Source: NCEH01 sp040049195
GTDB lineage: Bacteria; Pseudomonadota; Alphaproteobacteria; Rhizobiales; Xanthobacteraceae
NCBI RefSeq assembly: GCF_040049195.1
Contig: NZ_JBDZDL010000011.1
DNA length: 64,000 nucleotides
Strand: one strand, 5' to 3'
Shown here: in pieces, positions 34,684 through 45,300 of the stretch
Layout of the letters: each line of letters begins with the position of its first letter
How positions within the stretch are numbered: position 1 is the first letter of the stretch
Position numbers and translations under genes: made by a program
Notes under the pieces: generated by a model
Databases searched by the model: none
Seen by the model: only the letters and a program-made list of their open reading frames with translations
Told to the model about the DNA's origin: nothing

Positions 34684-35616
34684 ATGTATCAAGTCTTCTC
34701 GTTCCTCGATAACCAGTTCAAGACGCCGCTCGAGGACTTCATCAGCTCGGGGACATCGGGGATCAGCTCCTGGGTGACGGGGCCGCTGACCATCGCGCTG
34801 ACGCTTTATGTCATCCTCTACGGCTTCCTCGTCCTGCGCGGCTCGATTCCCGAGCCGATCATGGAATTCGCATTCCGGGCGATGAAGCTCGCCATCATCC
34901 TGATGCTGGTGCAGAACGCCTCGAATTATCAGACCTATGTCTCGAAGGTGTTCTTCGAGGATTTGCCCACTGAGATCTCCGGCGCCCTCAACACCGGCTC
35001 GGCGCCGAGCGCCTCCGCTTTCGATTCCCTCCTCGACAAGGGGCAAAAATCCGCCAACGACATCTGGGCGAAAGGGTCCTGGCCGGTCGACATCCTAACC
35101 GGCGCGGCAGGGCTCGTGGTCATCGTCATGACCTTCATCGTCGCGGCGATTGGCTATGTGGTGTCGCTCTATGCCCGCGTCGCGCTCGCCATCGTCCTCG
35201 CCATAGGTCCGATCTTCGTCGCGTTGGCCATGTTCCAGTCGACGCGGCGGTTCACCGAGGCGTGGATCGGCCAGATGGCAAACTTCGTCATCCTGCAGGT
35301 GCTCGTCGTCGCGGTGGGATCGCTCCTGGTGACCTGCCTCGATGCCACCTTCGCCACCATGGAATCCTATGCGGACGTGCTGATGCGTCCGATCGCGCTC
35401 GGCGCCATCGCGCTTTCCGCTCTCTACGTCTTCTACCAGCTCCCCGGCATCGCGTCCGCGCTTGCCGCAGGCGGAGCATCACTGACCTACGGCTACGGCG
35501 CCGCGCGCGACGCGCATGAAGGCACGATCGCCCGGAGCACCCGGTATGCGGCCCGCGCCGTCGGCCGGGGTGTCCGCGCGGCGGGACGTAACTTCGGATC
35601 GGGCGGGGCTGGGTGA
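34684..35616 (+). CDS. virB6: VirB6 polytopic membrane protein
   Basis: A 310-residue TrbL/VirB6 protein with about six membrane segments, including ITIALTLYVILYGFLVLRGS-like helix 1, LVVIVMTFIVAAIGYVVSLY, VALAIVLAIGPIFVALAMF and a loop FTEAWIGQMANFVILQVLVV carrying the conserved Trp. It forms part of the inner-membrane channel. ATG 34684, 3 bases after eexN. Confidence 0.92.
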   Translation: MYQVFSFLDNQFKTPLEDFISSGTSGISSWVTGPLTIALTLYVILYGFLVLRGSIPEPIMEFAFRAMKLAIILMLVQNASNYQTYVSKVFFEDLPTEISGALNTGSAPSASAFDSLLDKGQKSANDIWAKGSWPVDILTGAAGLVVIVMTFIVAAIGYVVSLYARVALAIVLAIGPIFVALAMFQSTRRFTEAWIGQMANFVILQVLVVAVGSLLVTCLDATFATMESYADVLMRPIALGAIALSALYVFYQLPGIASALAAGGASLTYGYGAARDAHEGTIARSTRYAARAVGRGVRAAGRNFGSGGAG

Positions 35617-35656
35617 CGCCGTTTCCTGAGAATCATTTTCACAGCCGGGTGGGTGC

Positions 35657-35938
35657 ATGTTGCGTTCGTTCCTATTGCTCTGCATGGCGTCGGCTCTCAG
35701 CGGCTGTGCCTCTTGGTCTTATCCCTTGCCCAAATGCGACGGCTACGCGCGCCGGCCGCTTAACCGCGCCATGTGGCAGTGGGAGGGGAGCAGTAACGTG
35801 AAGGCGCAGTCGGACGCTGCGCCCCTGGCGCCGAACCGCGCAACGGCATTTGCCGATGAGGCGCCGGCATCGCCAACTGGCCCGTTCGCGCATCTCGACA
35901 GCGCCGGTTCCTACCGATCTTGCGCGGGGCAGGGGTGA
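35657..35938 (+). CDS. virB7: VirB7-type lipoprotein
   Basis: A 93-residue lipoprotein (lipobox LSGC at about 14-17) with the VirB7-like CASWSYPLPKCDGYARRPLN core. It lies in the expected place between virB6 and virB8 and should stabilise VirB9 at the outer membrane. Its stop overlaps the virB8 ATG. Sequence conservation of VirB7 is low, so position carries much of the weight. Confidence 0.75.
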   Translation: MLRSFLLLCMASALSGCASWSYPLPKCDGYARRPLNRAMWQWEGSSNVKAQSDAAPLAPNRATAFADEAPASPTGPFAHLDSAGSYRSCAGQG

Positions 35939-36609
35939 TGGTGACGAACGAAAGCCTTAAAAGTTATTTCGAGAAAGCCCGCCGGTTCGATCAGGACCGG
36001 ATGATCCGGGCGGAGCGCTCGACCCGGGTCGCCTGGTTCGTGGCGATCTGCGCCAGCATCCTGGCGGCGGCCGCGGTCTTCGCGGTTGCGGGTCTGACGC
36101 CGCTAAAGACGGTGCAGCCCTTTGTCGTCAGGGTCGACAATTCCACAGGCATCGTCGATGTGGTCTCGGCCCTGACCGCGACCGCCGGAACCTACGACGA
36201 GGCCGTCACCAAGTATTTCGCGGCGCGATACGTCCGGGCGCGGGAGGCCTATGTCTGGAGCGAGGCGGAAGAGAACTTCCGGACCGTCGCCCTTCTTTCC
36301 ACCCAGGCCGAGCAGCAACGGTTCGCCGCGCTCTATCGCGGCAGCAATCCGGAATCTCCCCAGAACATCTATGTCCGCAGCGCCACTGCCCGGATCAACA
36401 TCGTCTCGATCTCGCTGATCAACCCTCACGTGGTGTCGGTCCGCTACATCCGCACCGTCACGCGCGGAGAGGATGTCCGCACCACCCATTGGGTGGCAAC
36501 GTTGACCTTCGCCTATGTCAACGCGCCCATGTCCGCGACGGACCGGTTGGTCAATCCGCTCGGCTTTGTCGTGAGCGAGTACCGGGCCGACCCGGAGGCC
36601 ATCAATTGA
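35938..36609 (+). CDS. virB8: VirB8 inner-membrane assembly factor
   Basis: A 223-residue bitopic protein: short cytoplasmic N-terminus (LKSYFEKARRFDQDRMIRAE), one membrane helix (VAWFVAICASILAAAAVFAV) and the periplasmic NTF2-like domain (TYDEAVTKYFAARYVRAREA, NPESPQNIYV, THWVATLTFAY, NPLGFVVSEYR). ATG 35938 is chosen over an upstream TTG at 35920. Confidence 0.93.
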   Translation: MVTNESLKSYFEKARRFDQDRMIRAERSTRVAWFVAICASILAAAAVFAVAGLTPLKTVQPFVVRVDNSTGIVDVVSALTATAGTYDEAVTKYFAARYVRAREAYVWSEAEENFRTVALLSTQAEQQRFAALYRGSNPESPQNIYVRSATARINIVSISLINPHVVSVRYIRTVTRGEDVRTTHWVATLTFAYVNAPMSATDRLVNPLGFVVSEYRADPEAIN

Positions 36610-37466
36610 AGCGCGCTGCTCTCATCTTCGTGGTGGCTTGGGCCTGCCTCGTCACCCCTGCCAATGCCCTGGAGACGCCCAGCAGCGCACCCCAGGACAA
36701 CCGGGTCCGCTTCGTCGACTACGAGCCCTACAACATCACCAAGATCGTGGGCTCGCTGCGCTCCTCGGTCCAGGTCGAGTTCGCCGAAGACGAGGAGATC
36801 GCTCATGTGGCGCTCGGCAACACAGTGGCCTGGGAGGTGGCACCCGCCGGAAACATCCTGTTCCTAAAGCCGCGCGAGAACCAGCCGGTGACGAACATCT
36901 CTGTGGTGACGACACGGCGCAATGGAGCGACCCGCAGCTATCAGATGGAGCTCACGGTGCGCGACGGCTCGGTGGCCTCGGGACAGCCCACCTACTTCTA
37001 TGTGAAGTATCGATATCCCGCCGACGAGGCCGGGCGCCGGCGCCAGGAGGCAGCGGCAAGGGCTCAGGCCGCCCAGGCCGGCTATGCCGACAAGGTGCTC
37101 ACCTTCCATGAGCAATATGGCCCCCGCAACTGGCGCTACTCGGCGCAGGGCTCGGCCGCGCTCGAGCCGGAGGCGGTCTACGACAATGGCAAGCTGACCA
37201 CCTTCGCTTTCACCGGCAACCAGGAGATGCCGGCGATCTACATGGAGAATTCCGACGGCACGGAGAGCCTGGTCCCGAAATCGGTCGAGGGCGACCTAGT
37301 GCTCGTCCAGGCCATCAGCCGCAAGTTCATCCTGCGACGTGGCGGCGATGTGCTCTGCATCTTCAACGAAGCCTATGACCGGGTTGGGATCAACCCGGGC
37401 ACCAACACGACGTCTCCCTCGGTCGAGCGGATCGTGAAACCACAATCGGCGCCGAAGGCGCAATAG
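36606..37466 (+). CDS. virB9: VirB9 outer-membrane complex protein
   Basis: A 286-residue exported protein starting at a TTG whose bases overlap the virB8 stop (TTGA); signal peptide ends ANALE. The VirB9 domain shows FVDYEPYNITKIVGSLRSSV, NTVAWEVAPAGNILFLKP, and the C-terminal NWRYSAQGSAALEPEAVYDN, TFAFTGNQEMPAIYM and GRKFILRRG-like (SRKFILRRGGDVLCIFNEAY) blocks. A longer frame from 36489 is rejected because it overlaps virB8. Confidence 0.93.
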   Translation: MKRAALIFVVAWACLVTPANALETPSSAPQDNRVRFVDYEPYNITKIVGSLRSSVQVEFAEDEEIAHVALGNTVAWEVAPAGNILFLKPRENQPVTNISVVTTRRNGATRSYQMELTVRDGSVASGQPTYFYVKYRYPADEAGRRRQEAAARAQAAQAGYADKVLTFHEQYGPRNWRYSAQGSAALEPEAVYDNGKLTTFAFTGNQEMPAIYMENSDGTESLVPKSVEGDLVLVQAISRKFILRRGGDVLCIFNEAYDRVGINPGTNTTSPSVERIVKPQSAPKAQ

Positions 37467-37475
37467 GGGCGGGCG

Positions 37476-38636
37476 ATGGCGGACGATATCGAAAGCGGCG
37501 TGCCGGGAGAGCGCGGTCAGTCCGTCACTGGACGGCGGCAAGACAACCCGCTCCTGAAACGCGGAGCGGTGGTGCTGGCCGTCATCGCATTCGTCGGCTT
37601 TGCCCTGTGGTCGATGCGAGATCGAGGACCGCGGACGGACGCTGAGAAGCCCGAGCGTGTCGTCATCCGGCAGACCTCGGCTTTTGAGCCGGCCCGCCAG
37701 CCTGCGGCCATGCCGGAGGTGAAGCTGCCGACGCCGGTCGTCACGCCGCAAGCCGCCCCAGCGGACGACCCGTTGCTCGATGCCGCCCGCCGCGCCCCGG
37801 TGATGGCGTTCGGCGCACAGCGCGGCCCACAGAACCGGCAACAAGCTTCCGGCGTTCCAGCTGACGCAAGCTCCAACTATGTGCCTCTGAATGGAGCAGG
37901 AGGCGGCTTCAATGGGCCGGGCGAGAATGAGGACCAGCGTTTCGGCCGCATGATGACGCCGACCCGCCTCGAAGGGTCACGGGCGGGCACCCTGGGCAAT
38001 CGTGATTTCATCATCGCCATGGGCACGTCGATCCCGTGCGTCCTTGAGACCGCCTTGTCCTCGGATCAGCCCGGCTTCGCCAGCTGCGTCATCAATCGCG
38101 ACGTGCTCTCGGACAATGGCCGTGTCGTCATGATGGAGAAGGGCACGCAGGTCGTGGGCGAGTACCGTGGTGGCCTGCGCCGCGGGCAGGCCCGCCTCTT
38201 CGTACTGTGGAATCGCGCCAAGACCCCGAAAGGCGTGATCATCACCCTCGCATCACCGGCCACCGACGCCTTGGGCCGGGCCGGCATGGACGGCTATGTC
38301 GACACTCATTGGTGGGAGCGCTTCGGCAGCGCTCTGCTGCTTTCGATTGTTGGCGACGCCGCCAACTACGCCCAGGGCCAGCTCCAGCAGGGCGACATCC
38401 AAGTCCAGAACAGCGCCAATGCCGGCCAGCAGGCGGCCGCCATCGCGGTCGAGCAGTCCATCAACATCCCGCCGACGCTGGAGAAACACCAGGGCGAGTT
38501 GGTGTCGATCTTCGTCGCCCGGGACCTGGATTTCTCTGGCGTCTACGGTCTGCGCGTCACCGAGCCGCGCAACACGATCTACGATCGCGGCGTGCTCGGC
38601 GACTTCAGCCGGCGTTCGACGCTCGTCACAAAATAG
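37476..38636 (+). CDS. virB10: VirB10 channel scaffold
   Basis: A 386-residue TrbI/VirB10 protein: cytoplasmic N-terminus, single membrane helix (GAVVLAVIAFVGFALWSM at about 27-44), Pro-rich periplasmic linker, and the C-terminal beta-barrel domain with AMGTSIPCVLETALSSDQPG, MMEKGTQVVGEYRGGLRRGQ and the WWERFGSALLLSIVGD antenna region. It spans both membranes and couples ATPase state to the outer-membrane pore. Confidence 0.94.
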   Translation: MADDIESGVPGERGQSVTGRRQDNPLLKRGAVVLAVIAFVGFALWSMRDRGPRTDAEKPERVVIRQTSAFEPARQPAAMPEVKLPTPVVTPQAAPADDPLLDAARRAPVMAFGAQRGPQNRQQASGVPADASSNYVPLNGAGGGFNGPGENEDQRFGRMMTPTRLEGSRAGTLGNRDFIIAMGTSIPCVLETALSSDQPGFASCVINRDVLSDNGRVVMMEKGTQVVGEYRGGLRRGQARLFVLWNRAKTPKGVIITLASPATDALGRAGMDGYVDTHWWERFGSALLLSIVGDAANYAQGQLQQGDIQVQNSANAGQQAAAIAVEQSINIPPTLEKHQGELVSIFVARDLDFSGVYGLRVTEPRNTIYDRGVLGDFSRRSTLVTK

Positions 38637-38650
38637 GCGAGGGGAGGGGG

Positions 38651-39664
38651 ATGACAGAAGGAGCAGATGTCGGCGTCGTCCGCGACCTGCTTTTCCCTCT
38701 CGCGCAATTCCTCAGCGACGAGACGCTCTACGAGATCGTGATCAACCGCCCGGGCGTGGTCCTGACCGAGGGTCCCGGCGGGTGGCGCAGGCACGAAGCA
38801 CCGGATCTCACGTTCGAGAAGCTGATGCGGCTCGCGCGGGCCGTGGCGAGCTATTCGCACCAGTCGATCGACGAGTCCCATCCCCTGCTCTCCGCCACCC
38901 TGCCCGATGAGCATCGCATCCAGATCGTCATTCCACCCGCCACCCCTAAAGGCACGGTGAGTATCACGCTCCGCAATCCCTCCGCGGTCGCGCTGACGCT
39001 CGACGATCTCGAAACCGCCGGCCTCTTCTCGGAAGTCAGTCCGATCCCCGACGAGCTCTCGGCAGCCGACGCCAGGCTGCTCGAGCTATACCAAGCCGGA
39101 AGCTACATGCCGTTCTTGCGGGAGGCGGTGCTCGCTCGAAAGAATATTATCATTTCGGGCGCGACGCGGTCCGGCAAGACCACGCTCTCGAAGGCGCTGA
39201 TCCAACATATCCCCGAAGACGAACGGCTGATCACCATCGAGGACACGCCCGAACTCGTGATCCCGCAGGATAACCATGTGCGGCTGTTCTATTCGAAGGA
39301 CGGGCAGGGGCTGGCCAAGATCGGGGCGAAGGAGCTTTTGGAGGCATCCTTGCGCATGCGTCCGGATCGCGTCCTGCTGCAGGAGCTCCGCGACGGCACC
39401 GCCTTCTATTACATCCGCAACGTGAATTCAGGACATCCCGGCTCGATCACCACCGTGCATGCCGATTCCGCCAGGTTGGCGTTCGAGCAGCTTACGCTGC
39501 TCGTGAAGGAATCTGATGGTGGGCACGACCTCGAGCGGAGCGATATCCGCGACCTGCTGAAGATCGCGATCGACGTCATCGTTCAGTGCAGGAGAGCAGG
39601 GGGGCGATTTCGTGTGTCAGAGATCTATTTCGATCCGCATCGGCACACCGGACCAGAGATGTAG
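38651..39664 (+). CDS. virB11: VirB11 traffic ATPase
   Basis: A 337-residue hexameric secretion ATPase. Walker A is GATRSGKT at 169-176; other conserved blocks are RLITIEDTPELV (Asp box), RMRPDRVLLQELRDGTAFYY (Walker B region) and NSGHPGSITTVHADS (His box). GGGGAGGGGG precedes the ATG. It is the last gene of the operon; no virD4-type coupling protein or relaxase follows in the window. Confidence 0.94.
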   Translation: MTEGADVGVVRDLLFPLAQFLSDETLYEIVINRPGVVLTEGPGGWRRHEAPDLTFEKLMRLARAVASYSHQSIDESHPLLSATLPDEHRIQIVIPPATPKGTVSITLRNPSAVALTLDDLETAGLFSEVSPIPDELSAADARLLELYQAGSYMPFLREAVLARKNIIISGATRSGKTTLSKALIQHIPEDERLITIEDTPELVIPQDNHVRLFYSKDGQGLAKIGAKELLEASLRMRPDRVLLQELRDGTAFYYIRNVNSGHPGSITTVHADSARLAFEQLTLLVKESDGGHDLERSDIRDLLKIAIDVIVQCRRAGGRFRVSEIYFDPHRHTGPEM

Positions 39665-39978
39665 CGCGAGGAGCTAATCGGAGGGTCGAATACCGTTTCA
39701 TTGATCGAAGAGCTGTTCGTCACTTCGGCATGCTTTCGCGCGCTATCCGAGACACGCCATGGGCGAATCCAAGATATTCATCCAGAATTTGGCTTCCAAA
39801 ATGGCAAAGCGTCGATCTTTGCACGGTTTGAGATTTGACTTCCATCCTAGGCCTACCGCTTTTTTTGGCAGCAGTGCGACGGATACCTAAATAGCAGTGT
39901 GACCGGCTCGCCTATGCCAAGTACCCCAAAGCTTAGCAGTGCCATCAAGCCTTTTAAGCCCCATCGTGAGGTGAGGCG
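39665..39978. other. Relatively AT-rich gap after virB11
   Basis: About 310 bases with no supportable gene, lower in GC than either flank. It separates the secretion operon from rearranged DNA. No clear terminator hairpin or repeat was found. Confidence 0.4.
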
Positions 39979-40635
39979 TCAGCCTATCAGATGCCGAAGC
40001 GCCACGCCTGCCAGTGCACAACCTGCCAGGGTTGGCAACATTCCAATCTCAAACCGGAGCATAGCGACCATCGCCGCAAGGGAAAGAACAGCCGCCCGCC
40101 AATCGACGGTGTCGGGAAAAGGAAGGTCCACGCCGATGCCGAGAAACCAAACCGTTCGGACTTCGCGGAACACGACGTGGAGCGCGAACCAGAGGGCGAG
40201 ATTCATGATCACGCCGACTACGGCCGCCGTGATGGCGGACAAAGCCGCCGATATGGCCCGGTTGCTGCGCAGCGCCTCGACATAGGGCGCCCCGAGGAAG
40301 GTCCAGAGGAAGCACGGCGCGAACGTCATCCAGGTGGTGAGGAGGGCGCCGAGGCATCCGGCGAGACGCGGATCGAGCGACCCCGGCGTCCGGACGGCGG
40401 CCAGGAAACCCACGAACTGGAGCACCATGATGAGGGGACCGGGGGTGGTCTCCGCGAGGCCGAGGCCGTCCACCATTTCCCGGGGGGCGAGCCAACCGAA
40501 GGTCTGCACCGCCGCCTGGGCCACGTAGGCAAGGACGGCATAGGCCCCGCCGAAGGTGACGACGGCCATGGCGCTGAAGAAGCTCCCGTTCTGCGTCCAG
40601 ACGCTGGGTTCCGAGCGGCGGCGAGCGCCGAGAAG
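39979..40635 (-). pseudogene. chrA: ChrA chromate transporter, C-terminal half only
   Basis: The frame encodes about 205 residues of the second CHR domain: FFSAMAVVTFGGAYAVLAYV, REMVDGLGLAETTPGPLIMV, then LQFVGFLAA, and several membrane helices to the stop at 39979. A full ChrA is about 400-450 residues with two such halves. The N-terminal half is absent; upstream of about 40611 the sequence changes to an IS5 transposase fragment. Two copies of the family GG motif are needed for function, so this is almost certainly inactive. Confidence 0.8.
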
Positions 40636-40639
40636 CTCC

Positions 40640-40951
40640 CCCCTTTTTGCCGTTCGCCCCCTGCTGGTGGACGCGGATGGTGGTGGAATCGACCATCTGG
40701 ATGTCGCCGTCGTAGGCCTTCGACACCGCATCGAAGATGCGATCCCAGACGCCGATCTTCCGCCATCGCACGAAACGGTTGTAGCAGGTTGTGGAAGGCC
40801 CGTAGCGTTCGGGGATGTCGGCCCACGGCGAGCCCGTGCGAAGGCGCCAGTAGATGCCGTTCAGCACCATCCGGTCGTCCGCCCGAGCCACCCCGCGCGG
40901 CTTGTTCGGCAACAGCGGCTCAATGATGAAGTGAGGTGGTTCGATCGACAC
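40640..40951 (-). pseudogene. IS5-family (IS427-like) transposase, N-terminal fragment
   Basis: About 104 codons: FIIEPLLPNKPRGVARADDR, MVLNGIYWRLRTGSPWADIP, YGPSTTCYNRFVRWRKIGVW and the first catalytic Asp in DIQMVDSTTIRVH. The frame loses IS similarity after GANGKKGG, where the ChrA remnant joins. The second Asp and the Glu of the DDE triad are absent. 40952-41194 holds nothing recognisable. Confidence 0.75.
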
Positions 40952-41194
40952 TTCATATACCGTCAATGGCCAAATTCGCCGGCGGTAATTCCATCGGCCA
41001 GGGGAGAGGTCGTTGAGAAAAAACCAAAGATACAGTTCAGGGCGACGCGTTTGCCTCGCAGGAGTGGCCATAGCCACGGAGTTTGGATAATTGGCCGCGG
41101 TCTCGGGGCTGCCATGCACGCGGGTCCTGCATGGCCCTCAACCGGGGCCCGAAGTGGGCTGGCGGTGAACGTCGAACCACGCTGTACCGCAAGC

Positions 41195-42271
41195 CTACGG
41201 TTCGTCATGGTTGAGAAGTGACCAGACAGCAACGAACAGAGCGACGATCAGCGGGCCGAGGACAAATCCGTTCATGCCGATCAACGAGAGCCCGCCCACC
41301 GTGGAAATGAGCACGGCGTAGTCCGGCAGCATGGTGCCCTTCCCCACCAAAGCTGGCCGCAGGAAGTTGTCCACCGTGCTGATCACCAGCGTGCCGATCG
41401 CGAGCAGGATGGCGCCTTTCAGATAGGCGCCGGTCAGCAGCAGATAGGCGGCCGCCGGTACCCAGACCAGTCCGGCGCCCACGGCGGGGAGGAGCGAGAG
41501 CACGGCCATCAAGACGCCCCACAGGAGCGCGGCCTGGATCCCCAGCATCCCGAAAGTGACTCCGCCGATGGCGCCCTGGATTGCGGCGATGGTGACATTG
41601 CCCTTGACTGTGGCCTTCACCACCGAGGTGAACTTCTCGAGCAACTGGTCGGTTTCGCGCGCGCCGAGAGGGCTGGCTTTGCGGATACGGGCGGCAAGGG
41701 CTACGCCATCGCGGAACAGGAAGAACAGCAGGTAAAGCATCACCCCGAGGCTGATGATGAACTGGGCCGTGTTCTGCCCGATGATGACCGCCCTGTTGGC
41801 GAGGGTCTGGCTGAATTCGAGGAGGAACGATGTCAGCCGGGTCTGGAGCTGAGCCATGTCGCCGAGATCGAGCGCGGCAAGGGCCCTCCAAACGAAGGAC
41901 GGCAGCACCCCCTGGAGCTGTGCGAGCATTGTGCCCGGATCGAATTCGCGCGTGCCGATGCGGGTGTAGAGGCTGGCGGCTTCGTTGGCGAGGGCGGCGA
42001 GGATCAGTGTGCCGGGGATGACGACGACGCAGATGCAGGCCAGGACGCTGAGTGCCGCCGCGAGGTTGCGCCGGCTGCCGAGCCGGTTCTCGAGCCCGCG
42101 TTGGAGCGGATCGAACAGGATCGCGAGGATGACCGCCCACAGGATCGCACCATAATAGGGCGACAGCAGCCAGAGGAACGCCACCGTCACGAGGACGATG
42201 GTGGCGTGAAAGGCGAACTCCTGGATCTTCGTCCGCGACATGAGCGGTACAGGCCCCATGGTTGCAGACAT
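41195..42271 (-). CDS. AI-2E family membrane transporter (PerM/TqsA-like)
   Basis: A 358-residue polytopic membrane protein of the UPF0118/AI-2E family: IVLVTVAFLWLLSPYYGAIL, WAVILAILFDPLQRGLENRL, the family core VTFGMLGIQAALLWGVLMAV, LPAVGAGLVWVPAAAYLL and the C-terminal LIGMNGFVLGPLIVALFVAV. Substrate is unknown; members have been linked to export of signals or Na+/H+ exchange. The start is uncertain (ATG at 42271, 42259 or 42241). It lies 37 bases after the RND pump gene, so it is probably third in that operon. Confidence 0.88.
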   Translation of the reverse strand: MSATMGPVPLMSRTKIQEFAFHATIVLVTVAFLWLLSPYYGAILWAVILAILFDPLQRGLENRLGSRRNLAAALSVLACICVVVIPGTLILAALANEAASLYTRIGTREFDPGTMLAQLQGVLPSFVWRALAALDLGDMAQLQTRLTSFLLEFSQTLANRAVIIGQNTAQFIISLGVMLYLLFFLFRDGVALAARIRKASPLGARETDQLLEKFTSVVKATVKGNVTIAAIQGAIGGVTFGMLGIQAALLWGVLMAVLSLLPAVGAGLVWVPAAAYLLLTGAYLKGAILLAIGTLVISTVDNFLRPALVGKGTMLPDYAVLISTVGGLSLIGMNGFVLGPLIVALFVAVWSLLNHDEP

Positions 42272-42308
42272 CCTGTCTGGCCTATTCGGATCCGGCGTGT
42301 CCGAGCCG

Positions 42309-45300
42309 TCAATGTGTGGCTTCGACCTTCGGTGTGTCTGTTCGAGTTTCGGTTTCGGTGCCGGGCATCCGCCGCCGAGCGTCGAGATCATAGAGGATGG
42401 GAACGACGAACACGGTGAGCGCCGTGGATACCACCGTTCCGAAAATCAGGGAGATGGCGAGCCCGCCGAAGACCGGGTCCGTCACCATGATCGCCGAGCC
42501 CAGGATGATGGCGAGCGTGGTGAGAAGGATCGGGCGCAGGCGCACGGCTCCGGCCTGCCGCACGGCCACATCGAGAGGCATGCCGTGCTTCAGATTGTCC
42601 TGGATGAAGTCGATGATCAGCAGCGAGTTGCGGATCACGACGCCGGACAGGGCGATGATGCCCACCATGGAAGTTGCCGAGAAATCCGCCCCCACCAGCC
42701 AGTGGCCCGGGAAGATCCCGATGATGCCGAGCGGTACTGACGACATGGCGATCATGGGAATGAGGAACGACCGATAATAGGCCACGAGCAGGAAGTAGAC
42801 CATGAGCAGGGCGCCGCCCAGGGCCACGCCCATGTCGCGGTAGATGTCGAGGGTCATGCGCATCTCGCCGCCCCACAGGAGTTGGTAGCCACCGATGGTG
42901 TCGGGCACGTCCTGGACGAAGCCGAGATTGCCGGTGCGCAGCGGCTGCCCGTCCGGCGCCGTGATGCCGGAAAGGCGCCGCTGCAGGTCCAGCACGGCGT
43001 AGAGCGGCACCGAGGCGGAGAGTTCCGCGCCGACGAAGGTCACCTTTTCGTTGTCGCGATGGAGGATGGGGCGGTCCGCCTCCGCGGGGATCACTGTCAC
43101 CAGTTCGGAAAGCGGCACTGGCCTCCCATCCGCATTGTCGACGAAGACGCGGTCGAGCCGCGTCGGGTCCACCTCGAAGCGGCGGGGCACGAAGGCGCGC
43201 ACATCCACCGGGTCCTTCTCGTCCGGCAGATGGGCGCGGCTCAGCACCTTGCCGCCGTAGATGAGGGAGAGGGCCTCGGCGATCTGCGCCGTGGAGACCT
43301 TGGAAAGGGCGGCCTTCTCCTTGTCCGGCACGATGCGGTGCTCCCGCACGTCCTCCGGCTCGGTGTCGATGAGATCGACCACGTCGTAGGTTTCCGTGAA
43401 GGCCTTGCGCACCCCGGCCGACAGCGCCCGCAGCCCCTCGGAATCCGGGCCGTAAATCTCGGCGAGGACGGTCGAGCGCAGCGGCGGGCCGGGTGGGTCC
43501 TCGACCAGGGAGACCTGGGTGCCGGGATAGGCCCTCGCGAGGGCCTCCACCTTGGGTCGCAAATCGCGCACGATGTCGATGGAGCTTTCCGACCGGTCGT
43601 GCTTGTCGGTGAGGTTCACCCGGATCTCGGCGATGTTGCTGCCGACGCGGCCAGCCGTGCCCTTGAACAGGCCGTTGAAATCCTCGACGCCCGCCTGCCC
43701 GATCCAGCTCTGGGTGTTGGCGACCTGCGGCTCCGTCGCGAGCAGCGCCATGATCTCCCGCGCGAAGCGGTCGGTGACCTCGATCGGCGTCGTCTCCGGT
43801 GTCTTGATGACGACGTTGAACGTGTTCTTGTTGTCCTTCGGCAGGAAGCCGAGGGGCACGCCCAGCGCCGAGACCGGGCCGGCGACGCCGGACGGGCGAA
43901 CGAAGTGCCAAGCCCCCTGCATCATGGAGGCGATCATCAGGACGAGCACGGCCGCGGCGAAGATACGGCGGACGCCGCGCCGGTGCTGGAGGGGCGCGAT
44001 GAGGCGAAGATAGAGGCGCTCCATCCACCCCGGCTCGCCGTGATGCGCGGCTTCCGCGTGGGCGTCCTCCTCCTGCACCTCATGGCGGTGGAGCCACCGG
44101 TTGGCCGCCCAGGGCGTGACGATGTAGGCCACGAGGACGGATGCGGCCATGGCGATGGGCACGTTGTAGGCGATGGGATAGAAATATTCGCCCGGCATGT
44201 CGGTGACGAAGAACAGGGAAGCGAACACCAGCATCACCGCGAAGGTGGCGAGATTGGTGGCGTTGCCGATTTCGTTGGTGGCCTCGACCGTCATCTTCTC
44301 CTTGCTGGCGCGGGAGCGCTTTGCGCCGTAGTGGCGGTGGATGTTCTCGATGACCACGATGGCCGCGTCCACCAGGAGGCCGAGGGCGAGGATGAGGGCG
44401 AACAGCGTCACGCGGTTGATGGTGACGCCGCCGAGAAGGTCGGCCGCAAGGGTGATGGACAGGATGAGCGGCACCGTCACCATCACAATCAACGCCTCGC
44501 GCCAGCCCAGGAAGAAGATCAGGACAAGCCCAACCGTGGCGAGGGCGATCAGGAGGTGCTCGAGCAGAAGGTTCACGGCGGCATCGGCCTTCTCGCCGTC
44601 GTCGCGGGTGACCACCGCCTGAACGTCCTTCGGCACGAACGTCGCCTGCATCTGTGTCACCCGGTCGATGACGGCGTTGGCCACTGTGACGGCATTGGCA
44701 CCCTTCTTCTTGGCCACGGCGATGGTCACTGCCGGTAGATCTGCCGCGTCCGGTCCACCGAAGCGCGGGTCGCCGGGGCCGAAGGAAAAGCGGCTCAAGG
44801 TGGAGAGTTCAGGCGGGGGACCATCGGTCAGCGTCGCCACGTCGCGCACATAGACCGGGCGGCCATCATGGATGGCCACGATCTGGTTCAGCACGTCGTC
44901 CGCGGAGGTGAAGTCGGCTGAAAGCTTGATGGCCTCCACCTTTCCGCCGCGCACGGTGGGCGCAAGGGGCACGGAGAGGTTGCTGGCGCCGAAGGCCAGA
45001 TAGGCCTGGCTCAGCGTCACGCCGAAGGCCTGAAGGCGGTCGGGATCGAGCTCGATGGCGATCTCTCGCGTCTGCCCGCCCTTCACCGAGATGACGGAGA
45101 CGTTGTCCGTGCTGCGCAGGTGCTCCGCCATGCGTTCGGCGAGCCGCTTCAGGGCATAGTCGTCATAGCGCAGGGAGGAGAGGGTCACGGTGACGATGGG
45201 CACGTCGTCCGCATCGATGCTGCGCACGAAGGGCGTGCTCGCGTCTGCCGGCAGGCGGGCGCGGCTCGCCAGGACCCGGTCGTAGAGCTTCACCAGCGAC

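Noticed and set aside
42882..44738. 618-codon plus-strand frame within the RND permease gene
   Set aside because: Antisense to a well-conserved permease; His/Asp/Gly-rich translation typical of GC-rich shadows.
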